The translations under genes and the position numbers were made by a program. From Bacillota bacterium (GTDB lineage Bacteria > Bacillota > UBA5301): 64,000 bases of DNA. How positions within the stretch are numbered: the first letter of the stretch is position 1; each line of letters begins with the position of its first letter. Positions 1-9,097 of this stretch are shown piece by piece. A model generated the notes under the pieces. That model did not search any database and was not told the DNA's origin. It saw only the letters and a program-made list of their open reading frames with translations. Where the stretch lies: the NCBI GenBank assembly GCA_017656135.1, contig JACDOJ010000001.1, positions 62,001 to 126,000 of the forward strand, in the 5' to 3' direction.

Positions 1-42
1 CACAGGCTGAGGATTCACAGAAAACCCACAAGCAAAACCAGG

Positions 43-177
43 TTATCCCCAGAGTTATCCACAATCTCCACTGAAATCATTTCACTTTCTGCTAAAACCA
101 CTATACCAAAGGGATCCAAGAATAAAACACAGCTATCCAAAGAATTATCCCCAAGGTTATCCACAATGTGTGGATAT
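43..177. other. oriC-proximal DnaA box cluster
   Basis: Perfect DnaA boxes TTATCCACA occur at 55-63 and 157-165 on the plus strand. One-mismatch boxes TTATCCCCA sit at 43-51 and 145-153, and a near-box lies on the minus strand at 169-177, overlapping its neighbour as an inverted pair. The stretch between (about 70-125) is AT-rich. Position immediately upstream of rpmH is where Firmicutes oriC lies, between divergent dnaA and rpmH. Only the rpmH side is in the window, so the full origin cannot be defined. Confidence 0.85.
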
Positions 178-187
178 CCACTTGTCC

Positions 188-216
188 TTGACTTTGCCCT
201 TTTGGTTGGCTATAAT
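188..216 (+). promoter_or_regulatory. sigma-A type promoter of rpmH
   Basis: TTGACT (188-193), a 17-base spacer and a perfect TATAAT (211-216). It sits 34 bases before the rpmH start, just right of the DnaA boxes. The ORF listed at 170-385 runs straight through this promoter, one reason to prefer the short rpmH start at 251. Confidence 0.8.
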
Positions 217-250
217 TTTAATGATTGTCTATATAGGGGGTGGGTGCAGC

Positions 251-385
251 GTGAAAAGAACTTTTCAGCCTAACAACCGTAGGCGGAAAAAGGTTCACGG
301 TTTTCGTCAACGGATGCGCACCCGCGCAGGTAGGCGGGTTCTGCAGCGCCGCCGTCAGCGTGGGCGTAAACGGCTGTCAGCTTAA
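251..385 (+). CDS. rpmH: 50S ribosomal protein L34
   Basis: A 44-residue, extremely Arg/Lys-rich protein beginning [18 protein letters not shown], the hallmark sequence of L34 of the large ribosomal subunit. It starts with GTG at 251. The ORF track extends it upstream to 170, but those 27 extra residues overlap the promoter and have no counterpart in L34, which is 44-46 residues long. A G-rich Shine-Dalgarno stretch precedes the GTG. It is the first gene of the rpmH-rnpA-yidD-yidC-jag run that marks the origin side of most bacterial chromosomes. Confidence 0.97.
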   Translation: MKRTFQPNNRRRKKVHGFRQRMRTRAGRRVLQRRRQRGRKRLSA

Positions 386-396
386 ATGCAGGGTAG

Positions 397-421
397 GAGG
401 TCCAAGAGGGGCCTCTTTTTT
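397..421 (+). terminator. hairpin with T-run between rpmH and rnpA
   Basis: A stem GAGGTCC (397-403) pairs with GGGCCTC (409-415) with one G-T pair, a 5-base loop, and six T residues follow. It would act as an intrinsic terminator or attenuator, letting the ribosomal protein gene be expressed above rnpA, as is common at this locus. Confidence 0.65.
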
Positions 422-451
422 ATGTAGAAGGGTATTGAAATAGGTGCGGTA

Positions 452-805
452 ATGAAAACTAACAAGTTAACCACTCTTTCCAAACAAAAGCAAATCTCCA
501 AAGTTTTTGAAGAGGGCAGCTCTTACTCCAACCGGTTTTTTGTGGTTCGGGCTCTGCCTAATGGAGGAGATGGACCGAGGTTTGTCTTTGCGGTGGGGAA
601 AAGGTACGGCAAGGCTGTAGAGCGTAACCGGATAAAGCGGCGAGCCCGGGAAATACTGAGACAAAATCTGGATATAATTCCTACTGGATACGATTACGCC
701 ATAATTCCCCGGCTGCCTTGTCAAACTGGGGAGTTTGCAGAGCTGGAGACGCACTTGCTTCAGGCCCTTGCCGGTGCAGCCAGCCGAAAGGGGAATCAAC
801 AGTGA
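452..805 (+). CDS. rnpA: ribonuclease P protein component
   Basis: A basic 117-residue protein subunit of RNase P, which helps the catalytic RNA mature the 5' ends of tRNAs. The signature is [15 protein letters not shown], about residues 53-67, matching the family RNR motif; an aromatic-rich N-terminal strand (NRFFVVRA) contributes to the leader-binding face. Length is normal (110-120). It sits between rpmH and yidD as in most Firmicutes; its TGA stop overlaps the yidD ATG by one base, indicating translational coupling. Confidence 0.96.
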   Translation: MKTNKLTTLSKQKQISKVFEEGSSYSNRFFVVRALPNGGDGPRFVFAVGKRYGKAVERNRIKRRAREILRQNLDIIPTGYDYAIIPRLPCQTGEFAELETHLLQALAGAASRKGNQQ

Positions 806-1014
806 TGCAACAATTGGTGATTAGGGCTATCCAAGCCTATCAGCGATACATATCGCCTTGTAAACCTCCGTCTTGCCGGTTCTACCCAACTTGTTCCCAG
901 TATACTTTGGAAGCCGTCCAGAAGTACGGTTGGTTGAAAGGTACTTGGTTGGGTTTGAAACGGATTTTGCGGTGCCATCCCTACCACAAAGGTGGGTATG
1001 ACCCGGTTCCGTAA
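805..1014 (+). CDS. yidD: membrane protein insertion efficiency factor YidD
   Basis: A 69-residue member of the YidD (DUF37, haemolytic domain) family, a small membrane-associated protein thought to help YidC insert proteins. The conserved Cys-rich core is visible as [19 protein letters not shown] and the [13 protein letters not shown] end is typical. I chose ATG at 805 (TGATG overlap with rnpA). The longer ORF in the track (from 718) reads out of frame through rnpA and is not supported. Confidence 0.94.
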   Translation: MQQLVIRAIQAYQRYISPCKPPSCRFYPTCSQYTLEAVQKYGWLKGTWLGLKRILRCHPYHKGGYDPVP

Positions 1015-1088
1015 GGTTTTATTTGCCATTAGGCAGGATTTTAAGCCCTTGGAAACAAAATTCATTTTGTTAACTTTTCTTAGACAAA

Positions 1089-1742
1089 GTGAAAGTGGGG
1101 ATGAAGCATTTGAGCTTTCTAACAGGCATTATTAGCTCTTCCCTGGAGTTTTTTCATTCTTTTACCGGAAGCTGGGGATTAGCTATTATTTTATTAACAG
1201 TTGCGATAAGATTACTGCTTTATCCGTTGACTGCCAGCCAAACCAAGAGCATGGCTGCTATGCGGGACTTGCAGCCGAAGATGAAAGAATTACAGGCTAA
1301 ATACAAGGACAAACCGGAAGAATACCAGAAACGAATGTTGGAGCTATATAAAGAGCATAAAGTTAACCCTTTAGGCGGTTGTTTGCCGGTTTTACTCCAA
1401 ATGCCCATTCTTTTCGCCCTTTTTTACGTACTTAGGGAATTTGATTTTGGCTCGCAATCCGGCTTTCTGTGGATCCAGTCCCTGAGCCAGCCTGATTCTA
1501 CCTATTTAATGCCGATTTTAACTGCGGTTACTACTTATATGCAGATGATGCTGACTCCAACGGATTCCTCTCAAAAGACGATGATGTACATCATGCCTGC
1601 CTTCATCGGTATCATCAGCATGCAATTCCCGGCAGGCCTTACTCTGTACTGGGTAGTGAGTAACATCATCGCTTACCTCCAGCAGATGGTAATCAATAAA
1701 CGTCTTTTAGGAAGCGAAGAAGAGGGGAGCGTCGCAAATTGA
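1089..1742 (+). CDS. yidC: YidC/Oxa1-type membrane insertase (SpoIIIJ-like)
   Basis: A 217-residue YidC/Oxa1/Alb3 insertase placing proteins in the cytoplasmic membrane, alone or with SecYEG; in sporulating bacilli the same family is SpoIIIJ. The first core helix carries the groove arginine (VAIRLLLYPLTASQ), then a charged cytoplasmic hairpin (about 55-95) and helices near 97-118, 137-155 and 165-200. There is no obvious lipobox, unlike the Bacillus proteins. The start is uncertain: GTG at 1089 or ATG at 1101, the latter with GTGGGG directly against it. The gene overlaps jag. Confidence 0.93.
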   Translation: MKVGMKHLSFLTGIISSSLEFFHSFTGSWGLAIILLTVAIRLLLYPLTASQTKSMAAMRDLQPKMKELQAKYKDKPEEYQKRMLELYKEHKVNPLGGCLPVLLQMPILFALFYVLREFDFGSQSGFLWIQSLSQPDSTYLMPILTAVTTYMQMMLTPTDSSQKTMMYIMPAFIGIISMQFPAGLTLYWVVSNIIAYLQQMVINKRLLGSEEEGSVAN

Positions 1743-2425
1743 GATCAGTTGAAGCCGTAGGCAGAACCGTCGAAGAAGCTATTGCCGAGGCTCTGGACCA
1801 ACTGAAGATTCAGCGGGACCAGGCCCAGATAGAAGTCATTGACGAGGGAACCAAAGGTATTTTTGGACTAATTGGCACGAAACTGGCCCGGGTCAGAGTT
1901 ACCATCAAGGACCAGACCGTTCCGGAGCCGGGGGATACGGCGCTGAAGCCAGAAACCGAAGAGGCTGAAGGTCTCCAAGCTAAAGCTGAGTGGGGTAAGA
2001 ACTTTTTGACTCTGTTGGTCGCTCATATGGGGGTACAGGCAGAGGTAACCATCGTCAATATTGGTGACTACATTCTCCTGGAGCTTTCCGGGGAGAATAT
2101 GGGGCTTCTAATCGGCCGCCGAGGCCAGACTTTAGATGCCATCCAGTACCTGGTCAATTTGGCCGCGGCCAAAGCAGGTTTCCAAGGTGCCAAATTCATG
2201 GTCGATGCCGAAGATTATCGGAAACGGCGTCAGCAGGCCTTAGAGCAGCTAGCTGAGCGCTTGGCTTCCAAGGTGATTTCCCGTCGCCGGAAAGCGGTTC
2301 TCGACCCGATGTCACCGATGGAGCGGCGAATCATCCACCTATCCCTGCGGGACAATCCTAAAGTTTGTACCTACAGTGAAGGAAAAGAGCCTTACCGCCG
2401 GGTGGTCATTGATCTGAAAAAGTAG
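1739..2425 (+). CDS. jag: Jag/KhpB RNA-binding protein (SpoIIIJ-associated)
   Basis: A 228-residue protein with the three domains of Jag/KhpB: an N-terminal Jag_N domain (about 1-50), a KH domain with the GLLIGRRGQTLDAIQ loop (about 125-150) and a C-terminal R3H domain (about 165-226, ERRIIHLSLRDN). It binds RNA with KhpA and affects cell-envelope growth in Firmicutes. A TTG start overlaps the yidC stop by 4 bases, implying coupling. The acidic linker between residues 60 and 85 is the variable part. Confidence 0.94.
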   Translation: MRSVEAVGRTVEEAIAEALDQLKIQRDQAQIEVIDEGTKGIFGLIGTKLARVRVTIKDQTVPEPGDTALKPETEEAEGLQAKAEWGKNFLTLLVAHMGVQAEVTIVNIGDYILLELSGENMGLLIGRRGQTLDAIQYLVNLAAAKAGFQGAKFMVDAEDYRKRRQQALEQLAERLASKVISRRRKAVLDPMSPMERRIIHLSLRDNPKVCTYSEGKEPYRRVVIDLKK

Positions 2426-2450
2426 TTTCTTAATTTTTTCCTTCTTTGCG

Positions 2451-2490
2451 AGCAGTCGTTGGAGATCAGAGTTTCTGGCGGCTGCTTTTA
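2451..2490 (+). terminator. weak hairpin between jag and mnmE
   Basis: AGCAGTCG (2451-2458) pairs with CGGCTGCT (2479-2486) with one G-T pair; a long loop can form further pairs, and TTTTA follows. It could be a partial terminator separating jag from mnmE, or fortuitous. Confidence 0.35.
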
Positions 2491-2535
2491 TGGTATTGAG
2501 ACGGAAAAGGTAAACTAACCGGTAGAGGTGGTAGA

Positions 2536-3924
2536 GTGCCTGCTATATCCCTGATTGATACGATCGCGGCGATTTCCACCCCCCTTGGAGAAGGTGGTAT
2601 AGGCGTTATTCGGGTAAGCGGACCGGATGCTGTGGAGATCGTGGACAAAGTCTTCGTTCCCGCCGGAAAAGGGGCTGGTTATCTTAAAACGGTGCCTTCT
2701 CACACTGTTCATTATGGGCATATCATCACAGACCAGGGTGATTACATCGACGAAGTTTTAGTCACGGTGATGCGGGCTCCTAGGACCTACACCCGAGAGG
2801 ATACCGTGGAGATCAGCTGTCATGGAGGGATAACCCCAGTTCGGGCGGTTTTGGAACGGGTGCTCGAAGCTGGGGCTCGTCTGGCTGAGCCTGGGGAGTT
2901 TACCAAACGGGCCTTTTTGAATGGCCGTATTGACCTGGCTCAGGCTGAGGCAGTGATCGACATCATTCGCTCCAAAACCCGGGCCAGCCAAGAGATAGCT
3001 CTCAGGAACCTACACGGCGAGCTCTCCCAGAGAGTTACTGAGATCCGGGAATCTTTGCTTCAGGCCCTAATGTATCTGGAGGCATCCATCGACTTTCCGG
3101 AAGACGAGATCCCCCCTTTGGAGGAAGACTTGGGGGTTATCTTAAAAACAATAAAACAGCGGCTGGAAGAGTTGATAGATACCGCCAGGACCGGCCGGGT
3201 TTACCGAGAAGGACTGGCCACTGTAATTGCCGGCAAGCCCAATGTGGGCAAATCCAGTTTGTTAAATGCCCTGGTGCAGGAGGAACGGGCCATAGTCACC
3301 AATATTCCTGGTACTACTCGGGATCTCTTGGAGGTCGAGGTCAATCTCAACGGGTTGCCTTTGAGGATCATAGATACAGCCGGGATCCGGTTGACTCATG
3401 ATGAGGTTGAGAAAATCGGTGTTGCCAGGAGCAAACAGGCTCTGGAGCGAGCAGATATCATTTTGTTTTTGGTGGATGTTGCTGAAGGTACCAATGAGGA
3501 AGATTTTCACATTGCTGAAGTACTGCCTCCTGAGAAAACCATCCTGGTGGGTAATAAAATTGATGAGGGTAAAAATGTCGATTTATCCGCTCTATTTCGG
3601 CGTTTTGGAGCGCCTGTTTTCATCTCGGCCCAGGAAAAGACAGGCCTTGATAAGCTGAAAGAAGCAATTATCAGCAAAGCGGCTCTCTTGGAAATCAGTT
3701 CCGCTGAAGTAGTCTTTGTAACCAATGTACGCCATCTAGATGCCTTGCGGCGGGCCAAGGAGGCCGTAGAGGCGGCTACCCACAGTCACCAAGAGGGCTT
3801 GGCTGCAGATTTCATCACCATTGACTTGCACGCTGCTGTGGACGCCTTGGGGGAGATCACCGGAGATAGCGCTTCCGACGACTTGGTAAACCGGATTTTC
3901 GCCTCTTTCTGCATCGGCAAGTGA
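2536..3924 (+). CDS. mnmE: tRNA U34 modification GTPase MnmE
   Basis: A 462-residue GTPase that, with MnmG, installs the carboxymethylaminomethyl group on wobble U34 of several tRNAs. An N-terminal folate-binding domain (1-120) precedes a helical domain into which the G domain is inserted: P-loop GKPNVGKS at 233-240, the DTAGIR switch II and NKID as G4. The C-terminal CIGK motif ends the protein exactly as in the family. GTG start with a purine-rich site in GGTAGAGGTGGTAGA. Next gene is mnmG, its partner. Confidence 0.97.
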   Translation: MPAISLIDTIAAISTPLGEGGIGVIRVSGPDAVEIVDKVFVPAGKGAGYLKTVPSHTVHYGHIITDQGDYIDEVLVTVMRAPRTYTREDTVEISCHGGITPVRAVLERVLEAGARLAEPGEFTKRAFLNGRIDLAQAEAVIDIIRSKTRASQEIALRNLHGELSQRVTEIRESLLQALMYLEASIDFPEDEIPPLEEDLGVILKTIKQRLEELIDTARTGRVYREGLATVIAGKPNVGKSSLLNALVQEERAIVTNIPGTTRDLLEVEVNLNGLPLRIIDTAGIRLTHDEVEKIGVARSKQALERADIILFLVDVAEGTNEEDFHIAEVLPPEKTILVGNKIDEGKNVDLSALFRRFGAPVFISAQEKTGLDKLKEAIISKAALLEISSAEVVFVTNVRHLDALRRAKEAVEAATHSHQEGLAADFITIDLHAAVDALGEITGDSASDDLVNRIFASFCIGK

Positions 3925-3935
3925 GGAGAAAGAAT

Positions 3936-5810
3936 ATGGGTTTCGAACAGTTTTATGATGTCATTGTGGTCGGCACAGGACACGCCGGTTGTGAGGCAGC
4001 GGTTGCCGCTGCCAAGATGGGCTGCAGGACCCTTATTCTCACTGTGAACATGGATAATGTGGCCCTAATGCCCTGTAATCCCAGCCTGGGAGGCCCAGCC
4101 AAAGGTCACTTGGTACGGGAGATCGATGCTTTAGGCGGGGTCATGGGCCAGGTTGCCGATGAAACCTATATCCAAATCCGGATGCTCAACACCAGCAAGG
4201 GCCCGGCGGTGCACGCTTTGCGGGCGCAGATTGACAAAAGGGCCTACAGCCGTCGGATGAAGGAGCTTTTGGAAACCACACCCAACTTAGACCTAAAGCA
4301 AGGAATTGTCACTAGGCTGCTGGTGGAGAAGGGCCGGGTCGTTGGGGTCAGACTCAAAACCGACCTGGATGTCAAGGGTAAAGCGGTGATCTTGGCCACT
4401 GGTACCTATTTAAAGGGCCGGGTTTACTACGGGCATGTCAATTACGCTTCCGGGCCTCAAGGAAATCAGCCAGCGGTAGAATTGGCCGATCACCTGGAGG
4501 AGCTGGGCCTGAAGCTCCAGCGCTTTAAGACCGGCACTCCACCTCGCATCCATGGGGACACCGTCGACTTTTCAAGGACTCAAGAGATGCCTGGGCATAA
4601 CCTTCGGCGGGGTTTCTCCTTTTGGAGACTTCTAGAGCCTAAAGAGCAGGTTTCCACCTGGTTGACTTACACTACCGCCAAAACCCACGAAATCATCCAA
4701 AAGAATATGGACAAAGCCCCGATGTATACCGGAGAGATTACCGGTGTTGGCCCGCGCTATTGTCCGTCGATTGAGGCGAAGGTGCACGAGTTTCCTCATA
4801 AGGAGAGCCATCAGATCTTCATCGAACCGGAGGGATTAGGGACCAAAGAAATGTATCTGGCCGGGTTTTCCACCAGCTTGCCGGAGGATGTGCAGATTGA
4901 AATGATTAAGACCATCCCTGGTCTAGAGCATGTGGCGATTATGCGCCCCGGTTATGCCATTGAGTACGAATCCATCGATCCGCTGGAGCTCAAAGCCAAT
5001 TTAGAGACCAAAAAGTATCCAGGACTTTTCTCGGCCGGCCAGATCAACGGAACTTCCGGCTATGAGGAGGCAGCGGCCCAGGGCTTGATTGCCGGTATCA
5101 ACGCTGCTCTGGCTGTTAAAGGGGAGGAACCCTTTCAGCTCAAGCGGTCTGACGCCTACATCGGGGTTCTCATTGATGATTTGGTGACCAAAGGCACGGC
5201 AGAACCCTATCGCTTGTTAACTGCCAAAGCAGAGTACCGGCTGCTTCTCCGTCAAGACAATGCCGATCTGCGCTTGACGGAGAAGGGCTACCGTCTGGGG
5301 CTCATCTCCGAGGAGAAGTATGCCAGGTTTTGCCGCAAGAGGGAAGCTATTGAGAATATGGTTTCGGTCTTGGAGTCTACCACCATTCCTGACAGTCGAG
5401 AGGTCAATGCCAAGTTGGTTGAACTTGGCTTAGAGCCTCTGCAGCGTGCGGTTACCGGGGATGCTTTCCTGAGGCGTCCAGAGGTTAATTACCACATTGT
5501 CAAAGAACTGGTTCCGGGGCTGGACCAAGAAACGGATCCGGATGTGACGGAACAGGTGGAATTGCAGGTCAAATATAAAGGTTACATTCAACGCCAAGAG
5601 GAGCAGGCTAAGCGGTTCTTGAAATTGGAAGAGAAGCGCCTGCCTCCAGATTTGAACTACTCGGAACTGCAGGGTTTGAGCATGGAAGCCCGGGAAAAAC
5701 TGAATAGAGTCAGGCCTGAGTCTTTGGGACAGGCCGCACGCATTTCCGGGGTCTCCCCGGCAGACATCAATTACCTGGCCTTATACTTGGAGCAGCGTCG
5801 TAGGAGATAG
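3936..5810 (+). CDS. mnmG: tRNA U34 modification enzyme MnmG (GidA)
   Basis: A 624-residue FAD/NADH-dependent partner of MnmE. The dinucleotide-binding motif [12 protein letters not shown] is near the N-terminus, and the family signatures [19 protein letters not shown] and the GPRYCPSIE segment are present. I prefer ATG at 3936 because GAGGAGAAAG lies at proper distance; the ORF track starts at GTG 3921, which overlaps the mnmE stop. Length matches the family (620-640). Confidence 0.97.
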   Translation: MGFEQFYDVIVVGTGHAGCEAAVAAAKMGCRTLILTVNMDNVALMPCNPSLGGPAKGHLVREIDALGGVMGQVADETYIQIRMLNTSKGPAVHALRAQIDKRAYSRRMKELLETTPNLDLKQGIVTRLLVEKGRVVGVRLKTDLDVKGKAVILATGTYLKGRVYYGHVNYASGPQGNQPAVELADHLEELGLKLQRFKTGTPPRIHGDTVDFSRTQEMPGHNLRRGFSFWRLLEPKEQVSTWLTYTTAKTHEIIQKNMDKAPMYTGEITGVGPRYCPSIEAKVHEFPHKESHQIFIEPEGLGTKEMYLAGFSTSLPEDVQIEMIKTIPGLEHVAIMRPGYAIEYESIDPLELKANLETKKYPGLFSAGQINGTSGYEEAAAQGLIAGINAALAVKGEEPFQLKRSDAYIGVLIDDLVTKGTAEPYRLLTAKAEYRLLLRQDNADLRLTEKGYRLGLISEEKYARFCRKREAIENMVSVLESTTIPDSREVNAKLVELGLEPLQRAVTGDAFLRRPEVNYHIVKELVPGLDQETDPDVTEQVELQVKYKGYIQRQEEQAKRFLKLEEKRLPPDLNYSELQGLSMEAREKLNRVRPESLGQAARISGVSPADINYLALYLEQRRRR

Positions 5811-5812
5811 GC

Positions 5813-6535
5813 ATGATATCGTTTAAGAACCAACTTCAAAAAGAGCTAGCAGACTTTGGTTTAGACTATTCAGAGGGAACCTTGGAGAAGCTTTTAGAGT
5901 ATGCTGGCTATGTATTAGAAGAGAACAAGAACCAGAACCTCACTCGGATCGTTGAACCTGAGGCGGTTGTTACTAGGCACCTGGTTGATTCCCTAGTCCT
6001 CCAGAAGTGGTTTCCTAGTTTAGAAGCGGGCTCTTTGCTGATCGATTTAGGTACCGGCGGTGGCTTTCCTGGTGTTCCCCTGGCCATCACCTGGCCTGGA
6101 GTGCAGGTGGTGTTGGTGGACAGTGAGCGGAAGAAGGTGGATTTTCTTCAGCGCGCCGCGAGAGAGTTGGCCCTGGCAAATGTCACTGCAGTGCATGCCC
6201 GGGCCGAGGAGCTAGGGCGCGATGATGATTACCGGGAACAAGCCGATTTAGTAGTGGCCCGATCAGTTGCCAAGCTGCCTGTGCTCTTAGAGTATTCTCT
6301 TCCTCTGGTCAAAATTGGTGGAAGGTTCTGTTCGTATAAGGGTGAAGGAGTGGAGTCTGAGGTTGCAGAGTCGGATAAGGCCTTAAAGGTGTTGGGTGGC
6401 CGGTTAGATTCTCTCCTGGCATACACTTTGTCTTCAGGAGACACCCATCATTTGGTGGTGTTTTTGAAAGCGACTCAAACGCCTCACATTTACCCCCGTA
6501 GGCCTGGAATCCCCCAAAAGAGACCGCTTTCCTAG
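5813..6535 (+). CDS. rsmG: 16S rRNA (guanine-N7) methyltransferase RsmG
   Basis: A 240-residue SAM-dependent methyltransferase for m7G527 of 16S rRNA (formerly GidB). The SAM site is LLIDLGTGGGFPGVPLA, followed by VVLVDSERKKVDFL, and VVARSVAKLP is the family active-site region. It begins 2 bases after mnmG. The last 20 residues (from about 220) are rich in Pro and Arg and probably disordered. Confidence 0.96.
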   Translation: MISFKNQLQKELADFGLDYSEGTLEKLLEYAGYVLEENKNQNLTRIVEPEAVVTRHLVDSLVLQKWFPSLEAGSLLIDLGTGGGFPGVPLAITWPGVQVVLVDSERKKVDFLQRAARELALANVTAVHARAEELGRDDDYREQADLVVARSVAKLPVLLEYSLPLVKIGGRFCSYKGEGVESEVAESDKALKVLGGRLDSLLAYTLSSGDTHHLVVFLKATQTPHIYPRRPGIPQKRPLS

Positions 6536-6584
6536 AGGATATGTATCTCTCGGCGACGAATCTACCCCTTGGATTGTTTCAGGT

Positions 6585-6600
6585 TGTTTCACGTGAAACA
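6585..6600. other. parS centromere site (perfect 16-bp palindrome)
   Basis: TGTTTCACGTGAAACA, an exact match to the bacterial parS consensus bound by ParB/Spo0J. It lies between rsmG and noc, 20 bases before the noc ATG, so bound ParB or Noc paralogues could also influence noc transcription. Its neighbours noc-parA-parB make the assignment secure. Confidence 0.97.
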
Positions 6601-6619
6601 TTGCGAGGGATATTGTTAC

Positions 6620-7462
6620 ATGGCAGATAAAATATGGGATAGACTGCTCAAAAAGAACCTGCAAAATCAGGCCAACCAGCAGGTTGTTCGCCTTCCAGTG
6701 GATAAAATTAAACCCAATCCACACCAGCCGCGCCAAGCCTTTTTAGAGGAAGATCTAACCAAGCTGGCTGAGTCCATTAAAACCCATGGTTTGTTACAGC
6801 CAGTCATCGTCACCAAGTCTGAATCAGAGGGCTCTGAATATATATTAGTAGTCGGTGAACGCCGGCTCCGGGCATCAATCTTGGCAGGTTTATCGGAGGT
6901 GCCTGCGATCATAGGGACCTACAGTGAGCAGGAGCTGGCTGAGGTGGCTTTAGTAGAGAACCTGCAGCGAAAAGATCTCTCGGCCATAGAAGAGGCCAAG
7001 GCCTACCGGGATCTCTTGGATCGATTCGGCTTAACCCAATCCCAACTAGGCGAAAGAATTGGGAAAAGTCAGAGTGCGATTGCCAATAAATTGCGGCTGT
7101 TATCCCTTCCGGCTGAAGTTCAGGAATATATTTCCCGGGAAATAATCAGTGAGCGGCATGCCAGGGCGTTATTGAAACTCCCGCCGGAGCTGGTTGTAGA
7201 TACAGCTAAGCAGGTGGTCCGGAGGGGGCTCACGGTAAAGCAGACTGAGGCCTTGGTTCAGCGTATGCTTCAGGAGAAAACTAAACAGTCCAAGAAAGTG
7301 ATCAGGGTTTTTAAGGACGCCAGGCTTTTCAGGAATTCGGTCTTAAAGTTGGTCAAGGACTTAAAGGCTGGGGGCCTTAATGTGAAGGTCAGTGAGTCTG
7401 AAGCCGAAGATAGTTATAGTATTACTATCAATATATCTAAGAGCAACAGGGGGCTAAACTGA
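6620..7462 (+). CDS. noc: nucleoid occlusion protein Noc (ParB paralogue)
   Basis: A 280-residue ParB-fold CTPase and DNA-binding protein. It has the N-terminal ParB/Srx domain with NPHQPR and GERRLRA motifs (about 30-90), then a helix-turn-helix (LTQSQLGERIGKSQSAIANK) and a C-terminal dimer domain. As the first of two parB-like genes, before parA, synteny makes it Noc, which blocks division over the nucleoid. ATG at 6620 is preferred; the ORF-track start at 6569 runs through parS. A perfect Noc-type recognition palindrome lies inside this gene, which strengthens the Noc call. Confidence 0.9.
   Translation: MADKIWDRLLKKNLQNQANQQVVRLPVDKIKPNPHQPRQAFLEEDLTKLAESIKTHGLLQPVIVTKSESEGSEYILVVGERRLRASILAGLSEVPAIIGTYSEQELAEVALVENLQRKDLSAIEEAKAYRDLLDRFGLTQSQLGERIGKSQSAIANKLRLLSLPAEVQEYISREIISERHARALLKLPPELVVDTAKQVVRRGLTVKQTEALVQRMLQEKTKQSKKVIRVFKDARLFRNSVLKLVKDLKAGGLNVKVSESEAEDSYSITINISKSNRGLN
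7130..7143. promoter_or_regulatory. Noc-binding site (NBS) inside noc
   Basis: ATTTCCCGGGAAAT, a perfect 14-bp palindrome identical to the B. subtilis Noc-binding consensus as I recall it. It falls within the noc coding sequence and is distinct from parS. A second perfect copy is at 16669 and a 12/14 copy at 20864-20877. Confidence 0.8.
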
Positions 7463-8232
7463 TGGGGAGGATTTTGGCTGTTGTCAACCAAAAAGGCGGT
7501 GTCGGAAAGAGCACAACCACTGTTAACCTGGCAGCATGCCTTGGCACCACCGGACGGAGGGTGCTTATGGTCGATACGGATCCCCAAGGCAATGCTACCA
7601 GCGGTATCGGTATCAATAAAAGCCGGGTCAAAAAGTGCATCTATGACGTCTTAATTGACGGAGTAGGAATTGAAGAAGTGGCTTTGCCGGCGCCTTATCC
7701 CGAGCTCAAAGATGTGCGTGTTGTTCCGGCCACCATTCAGCTAGCTGGTGCCGAGGTGGAATTGGTTTCTATGATGAGCCGGGAGTATCGACTGAAGAGC
7801 GCCCTGGATGCGGTGAAAAACGATTATGACTTCGTCATTATGGATTGCCCGCCTTCTCTCGGTCTCTTGACTATCAACGCCTTGACAGCTGCTGATGGAG
7901 TGGTGGTGCCTATCCAGTGTGAGTATTACGCCTTGGAAGGTTTAAGCCAGCTCTTAGATACAATTAATCTGGTTAAGAAGCACCTTAATCGGGAGTTGGA
8001 GATTGCTGGTGTTCTCTTGACCATGTTCGATGCCAGGACTAATCTGGCCCAACAGGTCATCGATGAAGTCAAGGGATACTTTGGAGACAAGGTTTACAAG
8101 ACGGTGATTCCGCGAAATATCAGGCTGAGTGAGGCCCCTGGCTACGGTAAACCTATAAACCTCTATGACCCGAATTCCAGGGGTGCTAAGGCGTACGAGG
8201 CCTTATGCGAAGAGGTGATCAACCGTGGCTAG
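7462..8232 (+). CDS. parA: chromosome-partition ATPase ParA (Soj)
   Basis: A 256-residue Walker-type ATPase that drives origin segregation and tunes DnaA activity. The deviant Walker A box KGGVGKSTTTVNLAA sits at residues 10-24, with the second lysine signature of the ParA/MinD class, and Walker B is VIMDCPPSL. Its ATG overlaps the noc stop by one base and its end overlaps parB by 8 bases, so noc-parA-parB is one coupled operon. Confidence 0.97.
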   Translation: MGRILAVVNQKGGVGKSTTTVNLAACLGTTGRRVLMVDTDPQGNATSGIGINKSRVKKCIYDVLIDGVGIEEVALPAPYPELKDVRVVPATIQLAGAEVELVSMMSREYRLKSALDAVKNDYDFVIMDCPPSLGLLTINALTAADGVVVPIQCEYYALEGLSQLLDTINLVKKHLNRELEIAGVLLTMFDARTNLAQQVIDEVKGYFGDKVYKTVIPRNIRLSEAPGYGKPINLYDPNSRGAKAYEALCEEVINRG

Positions 8233-9097
8233 GCAGGCATTGGGTAGAGGGTTAAAAGCCTTAATTAATACCGATGAATATGATAACCAGGAAGTGCAGG
8301 AGATCAGAATCAGTGCTATTGCACCTAACCCCTACCAGCCCCGTAAAGACTTTGATCAAGAGAAACTGAATGAGCTGGCCCAGTCCATAAAGGAACACGG
8401 GGTTATTCAGCCACTGGTGGTTAAGAAGGTCGGTGAAGGCAACTACGTACTTGTTGCCGGGGAGCGTCGGTTCAGAGCTTCCCAACTCGCTGGGCTGGAT
8501 ACCGTGCCGGTCATTGTTAAAAATCTTGATGAGAACCAGATGATCCAGTGGGCGCTGGTGGAAAACCTACAGCGGGAAGATCTAAACCCCATTGAGGAAG
8601 CGGTGGCTTACCAACGGCTCTCTCAGGAGTTTGGGCTCACCCAAGAGGAAATAGCCAAAGTGGTAGGCAAGAGCCGGCCAGCGGTAGCCAATACCATGCG
8701 GTTGTTAACTTTGCCACAGGAAATTCAAGATGCTGTTTCACGTGGAACTTTAAGTATGGGCCATGCCCGGTGTTTGATCGGCTTATCCTCAGGCGCCCAG
8801 CGTCAGCTGTTCCAAAAAATTATCACCGAAAAACTCAGTGTCCGGCAGACAGAGGAAGCCTGTGAAAAACTAAAAAACAGCAGTAAAAACAAGAAGCAAC
8901 CACGAAAACAGGCTAAAATCGCCAAGGATCCCTATATTCTTGCTGCAGAAGAAGATCTGCGCCAAAGGTTTGGCACCAAGGTTCATATTGAGTGCAAAAA
9001 GACGGGCAAGGGAAAGATACAAATAGATTTTTACAGCAGCGAGGAGCTAAACCGGTTGCTGGATCTATTAGGAACAGGTACTGGTGAGGTAAGATGA
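8225..9097 (+). CDS. parB: chromosome-partition protein ParB (Spo0J)
   Basis: A 290-residue ParB CTPase clamp. It has NPYQPRKDF and GERRFRASQLAG motifs in the CTP-binding N-domain (about 30-95), the helix-turn-helix LTQEEIAKVVGKSRPAVANT and a C-terminal dimerisation domain after a Lys-rich linker (about 215-240). GTG start within the end of parA. A parS-like sequence lies within this gene, as in B. subtilis spo0J. Confidence 0.96.
   Translation: MARQALGRGLKALINTDEYDNQEVQEIRISAIAPNPYQPRKDFDQEKLNELAQSIKEHGVIQPLVVKKVGEGNYVLVAGERRFRASQLAGLDTVPVIVKNLDENQMIQWALVENLQREDLNPIEEAVAYQRLSQEFGLTQEEIAKVVGKSRPAVANTMRLLTLPQEIQDAVSRGTLSMGHARCLIGLSSGAQRQLFQKIITEKLSVRQTEEACEKLKNSSKNKKQPRKQAKIAKDPYILAAEEDLRQRFGTKVHIECKKTGKGKIQIDFYSSEELNRLLDLLGTGTGEVR
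8734..8749. other. second parS-like site within parB
   Basis: TGTTTCACGTGGAACT matches the parS consensus at 14 of 16 positions, including the central CACGTG. It encodes part of parB (AVSRGT). Bacillus subtilis has its archetypal parS at the equivalent place, inside spo0J, which makes this degenerate copy credible. Confidence 0.65.

Noticed and set aside
170-250. N-terminal extension of the rpmH ORF (start 170)
   Set aside because: It contains the -35 and -10 boxes of the rpmH promoter and encodes hydrophobic residues foreign to L34; the GTG at 251 gives the standard 44 residues.
606-654. Half-matches to the Noc palindrome (for example GCCCGGGAAAT in rnpA)
   Set aside because: Only one half-site fits; such sequences are expected by chance in this GC-rich coding DNA.
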